Positions 16,893 through 25,204 of a DNA stretch of 64,000 bases are shown piece by piece (position 1 is the first letter of the stretch; every line of letters begins with the position of its first letter). Source of the DNA: an uncultured Curtobacterium sp. (GTDB lineage Bacteria; Actinomycetota; Actinomycetes; Actinomycetales; Microbacteriaceae); the NCBI GenBank assembly GCA_913778205.1, contig CAJYUW010000001.1, positions 1-64,000 of the forward strand. The letters run 5' to 3'. A program made the position numbers and the translations under genes. The notes beneath the pieces are model-generated. The model did no database searches. It saw only the letters and a program-made list of their open reading frames with translations, and was not told the origin of the DNA.

Positions 16893-17044
16893 GCGCCGGG
16901 CCTGCCCACGACGCACCGGCGGCGGCAGCGCCGGGCCCGTCCGCGACGCGGTCACCTGACGGACGGCGGGCGGGTGGCGGGGCCGCGCCGCGCCTCCCGG
17001 TCGGACCGCGGCGTCGCCCGCGGCGACCCGTCACCCGGGACGCG

Positions 17045-18271
17045 TCAGTACCAGTGCGGGTTGACGCTCATCTCGTGGTTCCACGCGGCGCAGGGCGACC
17101 CGTAGGCGTCGTGGATGTACGCGAGGCCCCAGTTGATCTGCGTGGCGGCGTTCGTCCGCCAGTCCGCCCCGGCGACCGCCATCTTGTCGGCGGGGAGGGC
17201 CTGCGGGATGCCGTACGCGCCGCTCGAGACGTTCAGGGCGTTGGCCCGCCAGCCGGACTCCTGCGTCCACAGCGACACGAGGCAGCCCATCTGGTCCGAC
17301 CCCCAGCCGTAGGCACCGATCGCACCGCGGGCGTACGCCTGGGCCCCCGCCGGGTCGACGACCACGCCTCCGGTGCTCGGGTAGTTCGTGCCCGACCCGC
17401 CGCTCGTGCCGCCGCCGGTGCCCGCGCCGCTGGTCGTCCCCGCGCCCGCGGCCGCGGCGGCCTGCTGCTCGCGGAGCTTCTCCGCTGCCGCCTCGCGACG
17501 ACGCTGCTGCTCGGCCTGCTGTGCCGCGACCTGGAGGCCGAGCTGGTAGCCGCGCTCCTCCGACGCCGTCGTGTCCTGGAGCGACGCGAGTTGGGCGTAC
17601 AGCTCGTCGCTGTGCTGCTGGGTGTCGTCGACCGCGGCGTCCGCGGCCTGCTGTGCCGACTTCGCGTCGGCGGCCTTCGTCTCGGCGGCCGACGCGAGGT
17701 CGGCCCGCTCGTCCTCGGCGCGCTGCGCCTGCTCGTGCAGCGACGACGCCGTCCGCGCGGCGACGGACGCGTCGTCCATCACACCCGCCCACGTCGAGGA
17801 CAGCTGGTCGAGCGCACCGAGCTGGTAGAGCAGCTGGCCCGGGTCCTTCGTGGTCGCGATCCGGGTGGACATCTGATCGGTCGCGCCGTCCCGGTACAGG
17901 TTCGCGGCGAGCTGCCCCGCGCGCTGCTGCGCCCGCTCGGCGGTCGCCGAGGCGTCGTCCGCCTGGGCCTGGAGGCTCGTGGCGGTCTGGGTGGCGGAGG
18001 CCAGGTCCGCGTCGGCCCGGTCCGCCGCCTCGGAGGCGGTGATCGCGACGGCGGACTTCGCCGCGGCGTCGGCCTGCACCTGGTGCAGAGCGGTCTGCAC
18101 GCGGTCGACCTCGGCCTTCTTTGCCTGCTCGTCGCCCTTCGCACGCTGGACGTCCTGCCAGGTCGGGTAGGTCGTCGCACTCGCCGGGGCCGCGGTCACG
18201 ATGGGGGCGACGAGCACGCCCGCGACCACGGCGGCCACGACGAACCCTCGCCCGGGGAGGGGGAGGCGCAT
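17045..18271 (-). CDS. Secreted coiled-coil protein with lytic transglycosylase-like domain
   Basis: A 408-residue exported protein. Residues 1-32 are a signal peptide (M-R-L-P-L-P-G-R-G-F then a hydrophobic core and A-P-A-S-A). Residues 40-270 are Ala/Gln/Asp-rich coiled coil; a Gly/Ser/Thr linker near 275-305 leads to a C-terminal domain with L-V-S-L-W-T-Q-E-S-G-W-R, where the Glu is the presumed catalytic acid, and A-Y-G-I-P-Q-A. This domain resembles the transglycosylase module of aggregation-promoting and resuscitation-type proteins. ATG 18271 is preferred over 18304 because a TAGCGT box is 7 bases before it and the signal peptide then starts correctly. It is divergent from pnp. Likely role: peptidoglycan remodelling. 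Confidence 0.82.
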   Translation of the reverse strand: MRLPLPGRGFVVAAVVAGVLVAPIVTAAPASATTYPTWQDVQRAKGDEQAKKAEVDRVQTALHQVQADAAAKSAVAITASEAADRADADLASATQTATSLQAQADDASATAERAQQRAGQLAANLYRDGATDQMSTRIATTKDPGQLLYQLGALDQLSSTWAGVMDDASVAARTASSLHEQAQRAEDERADLASAAETKAADAKSAQQAADAAVDDTQQHSDELYAQLASLQDTTASEERGYQLGLQVAAQQAEQQRRREAAAEKLREQQAAAAAGAGTTSGAGTGGGTSGGSGTNYPSTGGVVVDPAGAQAYARGAIGAYGWGSDQMGCLVSLWTQESGWRANALNVSSGAYGIPQALPADKMAVAGADWRTNAATQINWGLAYIHDAYGSPCAAWNHEMSVNPHWY

Positions 18272-18278
18272 GGTCCGT

Positions 18279-18284
18279 ACGCTA
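18279..18284 (-). promoter_or_regulatory. -10 box (TAGCGT) of the transglycosylase gene
   Basis: On the minus strand TAGCGT is followed by 7 bases and ATG 18271, a leaderless arrangement that decides the start. Confidence 0.6.
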
Positions 18285-18338
18285 GCGGCCACGCGCGGGT
18301 TCATCGTGCGCCTCGCCCGCGGATCGCCTGAGGACTGG

Positions 18339-18344
18339 TAAAGT
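18339..18344 (+). promoter_or_regulatory. -10 box (TAAAGT) of pnp
   Basis: TAAAGT places the RNA start near 18351, giving a leader of about 220 bases before pnp. Confidence 0.55.
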
Positions 18345-18353
18345 CCTGTTCGT

Positions 18354-18396
18354 CCGGGGACCGTTCCCCGGCACGCGACCGGGATCGAACCCGGTC
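18354..18396 (+). promoter_or_regulatory. Two hairpins in the pnp leader
   Basis: CCGGGGA pairs with TCCCCGG across four bases (18354-18371), and GACCGGG pairs with CCCGGTC across six (18377-18396). They sit at the 5' end of the presumed pnp mRNA. In other bacteria pnp is autoregulated through leader structure; that is only a parallel here. Confidence 0.5.
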
Positions 18397-18573
18397 GTCA
18401 CACAAACACTGCGCAGACCGGGCACGGAGCTGGTCATCGGTGGTGGCTCGCGGGCCGACAGGTGTCCCGAGTGCTTCTACTGCTGGCCAGACATGCGTCC
18501 CGACACCTCGGCGCGCACGCACCGTCGTGTGCCGTCGCCGGGTCTGCCGAGAACACGTCAAGGAGGCACCCTT

Positions 18574-20847
18574 TTGGAGGGTCCCGAGATCAAGTTCGCC
18601 GAAGCCGTCATCGACAACGGCAAGTTCGGCAAGCGCGTCGTCCGGTTCGAGACCGGCCGACTCGCACAGCAGGCGCAGGGCGCGGTCGCCGCGTACCTCG
18701 ACGAGGAGACCATGCTCCTCTCGGCCACCAGCGCCGGCAAGCACCCGCGGGAGGGCTTCGACTTCTTCCCGCTGACGGTCGATGTCGAGGAGCGCTCGTA
18801 CGCCGCGGGCAAGATCCCCGGCTCGTTCTTCCGTCGTGAGGGCCGCCCCTCGACCGAGGCGATCCTCGTCTGCCGCCTCATCGACCGGCCGCTGCGCCCG
18901 TCGTTCGTCGACGGCCTCCGCAACGAGGTCCAGATCGTCATCACCGTCCTGAGCATCGCGCCGGACGAGTTCTACGACGCGCTCGCGATCAACGCGGCGT
19001 CCGCGTCGACGCAGATCTCGGGTCTGCCGTTCTCCGGCCCGATCGCCGGTGTGCGCCTCGCGCTCATCGACGACCAGTGGGTCGCGTTCCCGAAGGCATC
19101 GCAGCTCGCCGACGCGGTCTTCGACCTCACCGTCGCCGGCCGGGTCGTCACCGACGAGGCGGGCAACGAGGACGTCGCGATCATGATGGTCGAGGCCGAG
19201 GCCACCGAGCACAGCTGGGACCTCATCCAGGGCGGCGCGACCAAGCCCGACGAGGCCGTCGTCGCGCAGGGCCTCGAGGCCGCGAAGCCGTTCCTCAAGG
19301 TCCTCGTCGAGGCGCAGGCGAAGATGGCCGCGCAGTCGGCCAAGGAGATCCAGGACTACCCGGTCTTCCCGCCGTACGCCCCCGAGGTCTACGCGGCCGT
19401 CGAGTCGCTCGCGCTGTCCGAGCTCGCCGACGTCTACAAGATCGCCGGCAAGCTCGAGCGCCAGGACGCGGACGACGCCCTCAAGGCCCGCGTCAAGGAG
19501 GCCATCGCGGCCCAGGTCGAGTCCGGTGCGCTGCCGGCCGAGGCCAACGGCCAGGTCTCCGCCGCGTACAAGTCGGTCACGAAGAAGGTCGTCTGCGGCC
19601 GCATCCTGACCGAGCAGGTCCGCATGGACGGCCGCGGCCTCGCCGACATCCGTCCCCTCGACGCCGAGGTCGCCGTGATCCCGCGCGTCCACGGCTCGGC
19701 GATCTTCCAGCGCGGCGAGACGCAGATCCTCGGCGTCACCACGCTGAACATGCTCAAGATGGAGCAGCAGATCGACTCGCTGTCGCCCGTCACGAAGAAG
19801 CGCTACCTGCACCACTACAACTTCCCGCCCTACTCGACCGGTGAGACCGGCCGCGTGGGTTCGCCGAAGCGTCGCGAGATCGGGCACGGCTTCCTCGCCG
19901 AGCGCGCCCTCGTGCCGGTGCTGCCGTCGCGCGACGAGTTCCCCTACGCAATCCGTCAGGTGTCCGAGGCGCTCGGCTCCAACGGCTCGACGTCGATGGG
20001 CTCCGTCTGCGCCTCGACCCTGTCGCTCCTCAACGCCGGTGTGCCGCTCAAGGCCCCGGTCGCGGGCATCGCGATGGGCCTCGTGTCCGACACCGTCGAC
20101 GGCCAGACCCGCTACGCGGCGCTGACCGACATCCTCGGTGCCGAGGACGCCCTCGGCGACATGGACTTCAAGGTCGCCGGCACGTCGGACTTCGTCACGG
20201 CGATCCAGCTCGACACGAAGCTCGACGGCATCCCCTCGTCGGTCCTCGACGCCGCGCTCAAGCAGGCCAAGGAGGCGCGCTCCGCGATCCTCGGCGTGCT
20301 GAACGAGGCCATCGACGCCCCCGACGAGATGGCCGACACCGCGCCGCGCGTGATCTCGGTCCAGATCCCCGTCGACAAGATCGGCGAGCTGATCGGCCCG
20401 AAGGGCAAGACGATCAACGGGATCCAGGACGAGACCGGCGCCGACATCTCGATCGAGGACGATGGCACCGTCTACATCGGCGCCGTCGACGGTCCGTCGG
20501 CCGAGGCCGCCCGCGCCCAGGTGAACGCGATCGCGAACCCGACGAACCCGGAGATCGGGGACCAGTTCCTCGGCACGGTCGTCAAGATCGCGACGTTCGG
20601 TGCGTTCGTGTCGCTGCTCCCGGGCCGAGACGGGCTGCTCCACGTCTCCGAGGTCCGCAAGCTCGCCGGTGGCAAGCGCGTGGAGAACGTCGAGGACGTC
20701 CTCGGCGTCGGCCAGAAGATCCTGGTCGAGGTCACCAAGGTGGACGACCGCGGCAAGCTGTCGCTCGCGCCGGTCATCGCCGACGACGTCGACACCGAGG
20801 GCGGCAAGGGTCACGAGACCCACGCCGAGGCGCCCGCCGAGGGCTGA
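18574..20847 (+). CDS. pnp: Polyribonucleotide nucleotidyltransferase (PNPase)
   Basis: A 757-residue 3'-5' phosphorolytic exoribonuclease, full length. Two RNase PH-like domains are followed by a KH domain ([12 protein letters not shown] near 610) and an S1 domain ([14 protein letters not shown] near 670). The catalytic core shows F-x-R-R-E-G-R-P-S and [14 protein letters not shown] 18574 is chosen because AAGGAGG lies 8 bases before it; the frame open to 18493 lacks such a site. It would normally be cotranscribed with rpsO, but here has its own promoter and long structured leader. A hairpin follows the stop. Confidence 0.98.
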   Translation: MEGPEIKFAEAVIDNGKFGKRVVRFETGRLAQQAQGAVAAYLDEETMLLSATSAGKHPREGFDFFPLTVDVEERSYAAGKIPGSFFRREGRPSTEAILVCRLIDRPLRPSFVDGLRNEVQIVITVLSIAPDEFYDALAINAASASTQISGLPFSGPIAGVRLALIDDQWVAFPKASQLADAVFDLTVAGRVVTDEAGNEDVAIMMVEAEATEHSWDLIQGGATKPDEAVVAQGLEAAKPFLKVLVEAQAKMAAQSAKEIQDYPVFPPYAPEVYAAVESLALSELADVYKIAGKLERQDADDALKARVKEAIAAQVESGALPAEANGQVSAAYKSVTKKVVCGRILTEQVRMDGRGLADIRPLDAEVAVIPRVHGSAIFQRGETQILGVTTLNMLKMEQQIDSLSPVTKKRYLHHYNFPPYSTGETGRVGSPKRREIGHGFLAERALVPVLPSRDEFPYAIRQVSEALGSNGSTSMGSVCASTLSLLNAGVPLKAPVAGIAMGLVSDTVDGQTRYAALTDILGAEDALGDMDFKVAGTSDFVTAIQLDTKLDGIPSSVLDAALKQAKEARSAILGVLNEAIDAPDEMADTAPRVISVQIPVDKIGELIGPKGKTINGIQDETGADISIEDDGTVYIGAVDGPSAEAARAQVNAIANPTNPEIGDQFLGTVVKIATFGAFVSLLPGRDGLLHVSEVRKLAGGKRVENVEDVLGVGQKILVEVTKVDDRGKLSLAPVIADDVDTEGGKGHETHAEAPAEG

Positions 20848-20868
20848 TCCCGACCGCGTCACGACGCA

Positions 20869-20906
20869 CGAACGGCCGTCGCTCCCGAGGGAGCGGCGGC
20901 CGTTCG
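20869..20906 (+). terminator. Hairpin terminator after pnp
   Basis: CGAACGGCCGTCGCTCCC pairs with GGGAGCGGCGGCCGTTCG (one G-T wobble), 21 bases after the stop. It may also serve the convergent PEBP gene. Confidence 0.85.
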
Positions 20907-20958
20907 CCGTTCGTGGTGCAGCGAACCGCTGCGCCGGCGGCCGGTGCGCCGCGCGCGA

Positions 20959-21486
20959 TCAGGCGGCGGGGGTCTCCTGCGTGCCGACGAGCTGCGCGCG
21001 GCCGAGCAGGTGCTCACGCAGCATGAACCCGACGATGGCGGGGGTCGCATCCGCGGGCACCTCGAGGACCGGGACGTCGAGGGCGCTCAGCGTGAAGAAG
21101 TAGCGGTGGGCGCCGTGGCCGGCGGGCGGGGCCGCCCCGAGGAACGTGTCCGTGCCGTACTCGTTGCGTCGCCGGAGCGCTTCGGCGGGCAGCAGCGCGT
21201 CGTCGGTGCCGGCGCCCTGCGCGAGCGAGGTCGTGCTCGCCGGGATGTCGCTCACCGCCCAGTGCCAGAACCCCGAGCCCGTGGGGGCGTCGGGGTCGTA
21301 CACGGTCAGGACGTAGCTCCGGGTGCCCTCGGGGGCGCCGGACCACTCGAGCGCGGGGGAACGGTCCTCGCCGCCCGCGTCCGTGCCACGCGCCCAGTCG
21401 GGCAGTGCTCCGCCGTCGGCGAAGTCGGGGCTCGTGAGCGAGAAGGAGGGGACCTCGGGCAGCTTCCAGTTCGGGTCGTTCGTCAT
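20959..21486 (-). CDS. YbhB/YbcL family (PEBP, Raf-kinase-inhibitor-like) protein
   Basis: A 175-residue phosphatidylethanolamine-binding-protein fold. The ligand-pocket segments are evident: S-P-A-L-E-W-S-G-A-P-E-G-T-R-S-Y, Y-D-P-D-A-P-T-G-S-G-F-W-H-W and P-A-G-H-G-A-H-R-Y-F-F-T-L. No signal peptide is present. The bacterial ligand and role are unknown; some homologues inhibit proteases or kinases. It is convergent with pnp. The ATG 21486 fits the family N-terminus (S-F-S-L-T-S-P-D-F). Confidence 0.92.
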   Translation of the reverse strand: MTNDPNWKLPEVPSFSLTSPDFADGGALPDWARGTDAGGEDRSPALEWSGAPEGTRSYVLTVYDPDAPTGSGFWHWAVSDIPASTTSLAQGAGTDDALLPAEALRRRNEYGTDTFLGAAPPAGHGAHRYFFTLSALDVPVLEVPADATPAIVGFMLREHLLGRAQLVGTQETPAA

Positions 21487-21520
21487 GGCACCAGCCAACA
21501 CCCGGGGCCTGACGGCGGCC

Positions 21521-21555
21521 GGGAGGAACGGTGCGAGCCCGCACCGCGCCTCCCG
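21521..21555 (-). terminator. GGGAGGC-type hairpin upstream of the PEBP gene
   Basis: GGGAGG, then CGGTGC, pairs with GCACCG and CCTCCC. It is 250 bp past the TetR stop, so its link to that gene is uncertain. It belongs to the dispersed terminator-like family. Confidence 0.5.
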
Positions 21556-21811
21556 TCCGCTCGGAAAGCGGTCGGTGTGGCGGACCGAGGCCGTGCCTCC
21601 AGGTCGGGTCTGCGACAGTGCTGCGCGTGTGCGACAGCGACACACGGCCGCCTCGTGCCGCGATCTGTGCTGCGGGAGCGACACCGTGCTGCGGAGCAGC
21701 GCCGGTGGACTGTCGCTTCCGCGGGAACGCCGGCGACCGAAGCGGAGCCGGCGACCGCAGCGGAGCCGACGACGGCAGCGGAGCCGGCGACAGCGCTGCA
21801 CCGTCAGCGCG
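21556..21811. other. Intergenic region with GCGACAG motifs
   Basis: No gene is seen. The stretch has several GCGACAG or CTGTCGC motifs (also found at 5820-5930) and ends in a four-unit 18-bp array. It lies downstream of the TetR gene. Confidence 0.5.
21729..21800. repeat. 18-bp tandem repeat, four units
   Basis: Units start at 21729, 21747, 21765 and 21783 and resemble GCCGGCGACCGCAGCGGA. The array ends 12 bases before the TetR stop codon. Confidence 0.88.
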
Positions 21812-22480
21812 TCAGGCGGCGAGGACCCGCTCGACCACGCGACCGAGCGCCGCCGTCGCGGCGATCGCGTCGCCCGCGTAGGCCCCCGTCATCGCGCCGT
21901 CCCGCGCGAGCATGAGTTCGTCCGCGCCGTCGCCCGCGAGCGGGTGCCCGGCCTGCTGCAGGAGCGCGGCGAGCTGCTCGGTGTACCAGTCGCGGTGCAT
22001 CGCGACGACCTCGCGCACGGGGTCGCGGGGGTCGTGGTACTCGGCGGCGGCGTTGAGGAACGCGCAGCCACGGAAGTCCGGACGGTCGACCTGGGAGGAG
22101 ACCGCGGCGACCCACGACCGAACGGCGTCCGCGGGGGAGTCCGCGCCCGCGACGAGTGCCTCGAACGCGTCCTGCGTGGCGTCGTGCTGGGCGCGGATGT
22201 AGGCGAGGATCAGGTTGTCCTTCGACCCGTAGTGCTTGTAGAACGTCGCCTTCGTGACGCTCGCCTCGGAGATCAGTCGGTCGACGCCGACGTTCCGGAT
22301 GCCCTCCTCGTAGAAGAGCCGCGTCGCGGTCTCGAGGATGCGGACCTTCGCGCCGCCGGTGCGGGGAGCCGGGGGGACGCTCGACCCGCCCGGCGACGCG
22401 AGGTCATCGCTCGGACCCAGGAGACGCTGGACGGCCGGTTGGGGGGAATCGACCGTCACAGCGTGGCTCCTTGGGCTCAT
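21812..22480 (-). CDS. TetR family transcriptional regulator
   Basis: A 222-residue repressor-type protein. After about 30 disordered residues comes the TetR helix-turn-helix: R-I-L-E-T-A-T-R-L-F-Y-E-E-G-I then V-T-K-A-T-F-Y-K-H-Y-G-S-K-D-N-L. The C-terminal helical domain (about 90-220) would bind an unknown small ligand. The frame is open to 22585, but ATG 22480, with GGAG just before it, is a plausible start; a start further upstream cannot be excluded. Two inverted repeats lie between it and the divergent M16 peptidase gene and are candidate operators, suggesting autoregulation. It lies between pnp and the peptidase gene, which are neighbours in many actinobacteria. Confidence 0.87.
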   Translation of the reverse strand: MSPRSHAVTVDSPQPAVQRLLGPSDDLASPGGSSVPPAPRTGGAKVRILETATRLFYEEGIRNVGVDRLISEASVTKATFYKHYGSKDNLILAYIRAQHDATQDAFEALVAGADSPADAVRSWVAAVSSQVDRPDFRGCAFLNAAAEYHDPRDPVREVVAMHRDWYTEQLAALLQQAGHPLAGDGADELMLARDGAMTGAYAGDAIAATAALGRVVERVLAA

Positions 22481-22533
22481 CGGCTCCGTGACCGATCGGG
22501 GGGAGACGGTCACCGAGGACTGATGTCCCGAGC

Positions 22534-22570
22534 CACCGGATCGGAATCTAGGGGGGCTTCCGATCCGGTG
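22534..22570. promoter_or_regulatory. Inverted repeat, candidate TetR operator 1
   Basis: CACCGGATCGGAA and TTCCGATCCGGTG are perfect 13-bp arms separated by 11 bases, in the divergent intergenic region. Confidence 0.55.
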
Positions 22571-22588
22571 CATTGACGATACCACAAG

Positions 22589-22618
22589 GAGGACAGACAG
22601 ACGAGTCGGTCTGTCCTC
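22589..22618. promoter_or_regulatory. Inverted repeat, candidate TetR operator 2
   Basis: GAGGACAGAC and GTCTGTCCTC are perfect 10-bp arms with a 10-base spacer, next to a locally AT-richer stretch. The AGAC...GTCT core resembles sites bound by some TetR proteins. Confidence 0.55.
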
Positions 22619-22689
22619 AATTCATGTACCCCAGTTCGAGGCACGTCGTGAACCGCCGCCAAACTGAGGGGAACGCGTCGACAGGTCAG

Positions 22690-22695
22690 TAGGCT
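22690..22695 (+). promoter_or_regulatory. -10 box (TAGGCT) of the M16 peptidase gene
   Basis: TAGGCT is followed by 8 bases and ATG 22704; no ribosome binding site is present, so translation is probably leaderless. Confidence 0.6.
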
Positions 22696-22703
22696 CGTTC
22701 TCG

Positions 22704-24038
22704 ATGAGTCACCCTGTGCCGTTGCCACTGGAGGCCCCGGACACGTCGTTCTTGACGTCCGGCGGCGCCTTCGTCCGTCGATCCGTGCTGCCCTCGGGCG
22801 TGCGGGTCCTGACCGAGTCGGTGCCCGGGGCCTCGTCGACGAGCATCGGGTTCTGGGTCGGCGTCGGTTCGCGGGACGAGCGTGAGGGGCAGTTCGGCTC
22901 GACGCACTTCCTCGAGCACCTCCTCTTCAAGGGCACGGGACGTCGCAGTGCGCTCGACATCGCCATCGCGTTCGACTCCGTCGGCGGCGAGCACAACGCG
23001 GCGACCGCGAAGGAGTACACCTGCTACTACGCACGGGTGCGGGACGCCGACGTCCCGATGGCCGTGCAGGTCATCGGCGACATGGTGACCGGCTCCGTCC
23101 TCGACCCCGAGGCGTTCGACGTCGAGCGCGGCGTCATCCTCGAGGAGCTCGCGATGGCGGCGGACGACCCCGCCGACGTCGCGGGTGAGGCCTTCTTCGC
23201 CGCGGCCTTCGACGGGCACCCGCTCGGACGCCCGATCGGCGGGACCCCGGACAGCATCCGCGCCGTCCAGCGCGACGAGGTGCTGGCGCACTACCGCGAG
23301 CACTACGCACCGAACGGCATCGTGGTGACCGCGGCCGGCGCCGTCGACCACGACCGCTTCCGGGCGCTCGTCGACTCGGTGTTCCAGGGCGCGGAGCGAT
23401 CGGCACCGCTCGCCCGCCGCACCCCGCAGCCCGTCGCCGACCCCGCGGTCCCGAAGCTGACCGTGACCCACCGTCCCACCGAGCAGGTCAGCATGCTGCG
23501 CGGGTCGCAGGGGCTCGACCTCCGCGACGAACGCCGCCCGACGTTGAGCGTCCTCAACGCGGTGCTCGGCGGCGGCATGAGCTCCCGGCTCTTCCAGGAG
23601 GTCCGCGAGCGCCGCGGGCTCGCCTACGCGGTCTCCTCCTTCGCGCCGGCCTACCTCGACAACGGTGCCTTCGGCGTCTACGCGGGCTGCGCGCCCGACA
23701 ACGTCGCCGGCGTCGTGGAGATCATCGACCAGGAGTTCGCCCGCATGGTCGCGGACGGCATCACGGACGACGAGCTCCGACGCGCGAAGGGCCAGATCGA
23801 GGGGGCGCTGACGCTCTCGCTCGAGGACTCGGACGCCCGCATGACCCGGCTCGGGCGCTCCGAGCTCGGCACCGGCGAGTACACCGACCTCGCCACGGCC
23901 CTCGAGCGCGTCGACCGGGTGACCCGGGTGGACGTGCAGGAGCTCGCCGCGGACCTGCTGAACCGGCCGATGATCACCTCGGTCGTCGGCGCGGTGCGGC
24001 AGGAGGACCTCGAGACGGCGATCGACGCAAGGGGGTGA
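22704..24038 (+). CDS. M16 (insulinase/MPP-like) zinc peptidase
   Basis: A 444-residue M16 peptidase related to the mitochondrial processing peptidase beta chain. The inverted zinc motif H-F-L-E-H is at residues 68-72, with the third ligand glutamate near 147-148 (V-I-L-E-E-L). The C-terminal half holds the second, inactive M16 domain with G-G-G-M-S-S-R-L-F-Q-E-V-R-E and R-G-L-A-Y. It typically follows pnp in actinobacteria; here PEBP and TetR genes intervene. Its stop overlaps the phosphatase GTG by four bases. Natural substrates are unknown; it probably acts in the cytoplasm. Confidence 0.93.
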   Translation: MSHPVPLPLEAPDTSFLTSGGAFVRRSVLPSGVRVLTESVPGASSTSIGFWVGVGSRDEREGQFGSTHFLEHLLFKGTGRRSALDIAIAFDSVGGEHNAATAKEYTCYYARVRDADVPMAVQVIGDMVTGSVLDPEAFDVERGVILEELAMAADDPADVAGEAFFAAAFDGHPLGRPIGGTPDSIRAVQRDEVLAHYREHYAPNGIVVTAAGAVDHDRFRALVDSVFQGAERSAPLARRTPQPVADPAVPKLTVTHRPTEQVSMLRGSQGLDLRDERRPTLSVLNAVLGGGMSSRLFQEVRERRGLAYAVSSFAPAYLDNGAFGVYAGCAPDNVAGVVEIIDQEFARMVADGITDDELRRAKGQIEGALTLSLEDSDARMTRLGRSELGTGEYTDLATALERVDRVTRVDVQELAADLLNRPMITSVVGAVRQEDLETAIDARG

Positions 24039-24649
24039 ACACCGACATGTCGCACTACCTGTACCTGGTCCGGCACGGCGAGCACCAGGACGCGGAGCAC
24101 GGTCTCCGCGACGGCAGGCTCTCCGAGCGCGGGAAGCGCCAGGCGATGCTCGTCGCCGACCGGCTCGGTGGCGTGCCGTTCGACGGCGTGTACCACTCGC
24201 CCCTCGACGCCCCGAGCGAGACCGCGGCGTTCATCGCGCAGCGCCTCCCGTCGATGCAGCCCGAGCCCTCGACGCTCCTCTTCGACTGCATCCCGTCCGG
24301 TCCGACCCCCGACATGCCGCACGGCTACCGCGGCTGGTACGGCGGCATCACCGAGGAGGAGATCGTCGCCGGTCAGGCACAGATGGGCGACGCCGTCGCG
24401 GAGTGGTTCACCCCGGCCCGCGAGGACCGGCACGACCTCCTCATCACGCACAACGCCGTGATCGGCTGGTTCGTGCGCGAGGCGTTCCAGGCCCCGGAGT
24501 GGCGCTGGATGGGGACGAACGTCGCGCACACGGCGCTCACGATCATCCGGATCCGCTCCGCGAAGCCCGCAGAGGTCGTGACGCTCAACGACCTGGCGCA
24601 CCTGCCCGTCGAGCTACGGACCGGGCTGCCGGTCGGCCAGCCCGTCTGA
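24035..24649 (+). CDS. Histidine phosphatase family protein
   Basis: A 204-residue member of the phosphoglycerate-mutase-like superfamily. The catalytic L-V-R-H-G-E-H is near residue 12, and the second histidine is in L-L-I-T-H-N-A-V-I near 140. The arginine of the usual S-x-x-x-R motif is replaced in H-S-P-L-D-A-P-S-E-T-A. The family removes phosphate from many small molecules; the substrate is unknown. GTG 24035 overlaps the peptidase stop (GTGA), so the pair is translationally coupled. Confidence 0.87.
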   Translation: MNTDMSHYLYLVRHGEHQDAEHGLRDGRLSERGKRQAMLVADRLGGVPFDGVYHSPLDAPSETAAFIAQRLPSMQPEPSTLLFDCIPSGPTPDMPHGYRGWYGGITEEEIVAGQAQMGDAVAEWFTPAREDRHDLLITHNAVIGWFVREAFQAPEWRWMGTNVAHTALTIIRIRSAKPAEVVTLNDLAHLPVELRTGLPVGQPV

Positions 24650-24689
24650 CCGGGAGCCGCGGGTCCGCAACCGGGAGGCCCGGATCGGC

Positions 24690-25181
24690 TCAGCGCACCG
24701 GCTTGCGGTACCAGGCGGTCGCGTTCGGGTTCTCGTTGAACGCGGCGACGCGCTGGTAGCCCCGGCTCCGGTACATGGCCCCGGCCGCGACGAGCGAGTC
24801 GTTCGTGTCGAGCACGACGGCGGTGGCCCCGAGCTCGACGGCCCGGCGCTCCAGGCGGTCCATCACCGCGGTGGCGACCCCGCGACCGCGACCGGCCGGC
24901 GCGACGAACACGTGCTTGACCTCGAACCGGACGTCGGCGGACCCGTCGGCCGCCTCCCCGTCGGGGATCCGTCGCAGCCCGCCGCAGCCGACCGGGAGGC
25001 CGTCGTCGTAGGCGACCACGAACACGCCGTTCGGCGACGTGAACTCCGCAGCCGGCGTGCGCTTCCGCGCGTACGTGCCCTGGACGGTCGGGAACGTGCG
25101 CTCCCGCTCGTCGAGGTAGGCGTCGAGCAGCGCGTCGACCTCGGGCAGGTCGGCGGGGACGGTCCTGACGTCGAGCGGCAT
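24690..25181 (-). CDS. GNAT family N-acetyltransferase
   Basis: A 163-residue acetyltransferase. The acetyl-CoA pyrophosphate loop is G-R-G-R-G-V-A-T-A-V near residue 97, preceded by the strand F-E-V-K-H-V-F-V-A. The final L-D-T-N-D-S-L-V-A-A-G-A-M-Y-R-S-R-G-Y is the usual motif B. The substrate is unknown. Its start faces that of dapB 24 bp away, and the two -10 boxes share one palindrome, so expression of the two should compete. Confidence 0.9.
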   Translation of the reverse strand: MPLDVRTVPADLPEVDALLDAYLDERERTFPTVQGTYARKRTPAAEFTSPNGVFVVAYDDGLPVGCGGLRRIPDGEAADGSADVRFEVKHVFVAPAGRGRGVATAVMDRLERRAVELGATAVVLDTNDSLVAAGAMYRSRGYQRVAAFNENPNATAWYRKPVR

Positions 25182-25187
25182 GCCCCG

Positions 25188-25197
25188 ATCCTAGGAT
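25188..25197. promoter_or_regulatory. Palindromic overlapping -10 boxes (ATCCTAGGAT)
   Basis: ATCCTAGGAT contains TAGGAT on both strands. On the plus strand it lies 7 bases before dapB ATG 25205; on the minus strand 6 bases before the GNAT ATG 25181. Both messages would be leaderless and the two polymerase sites cannot be used at once. Confidence 0.65.
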
Positions 25198-25204
25198 GGA
25201 GGGC

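Noticed and set aside
18377-18396. tRNA T-arm-like sequence (GGTTCGATCCC on the minus strand)
   Set aside because: No acceptor, D or anticodon stems lie around it; it is a simple 7-bp hairpin in the pnp leader.
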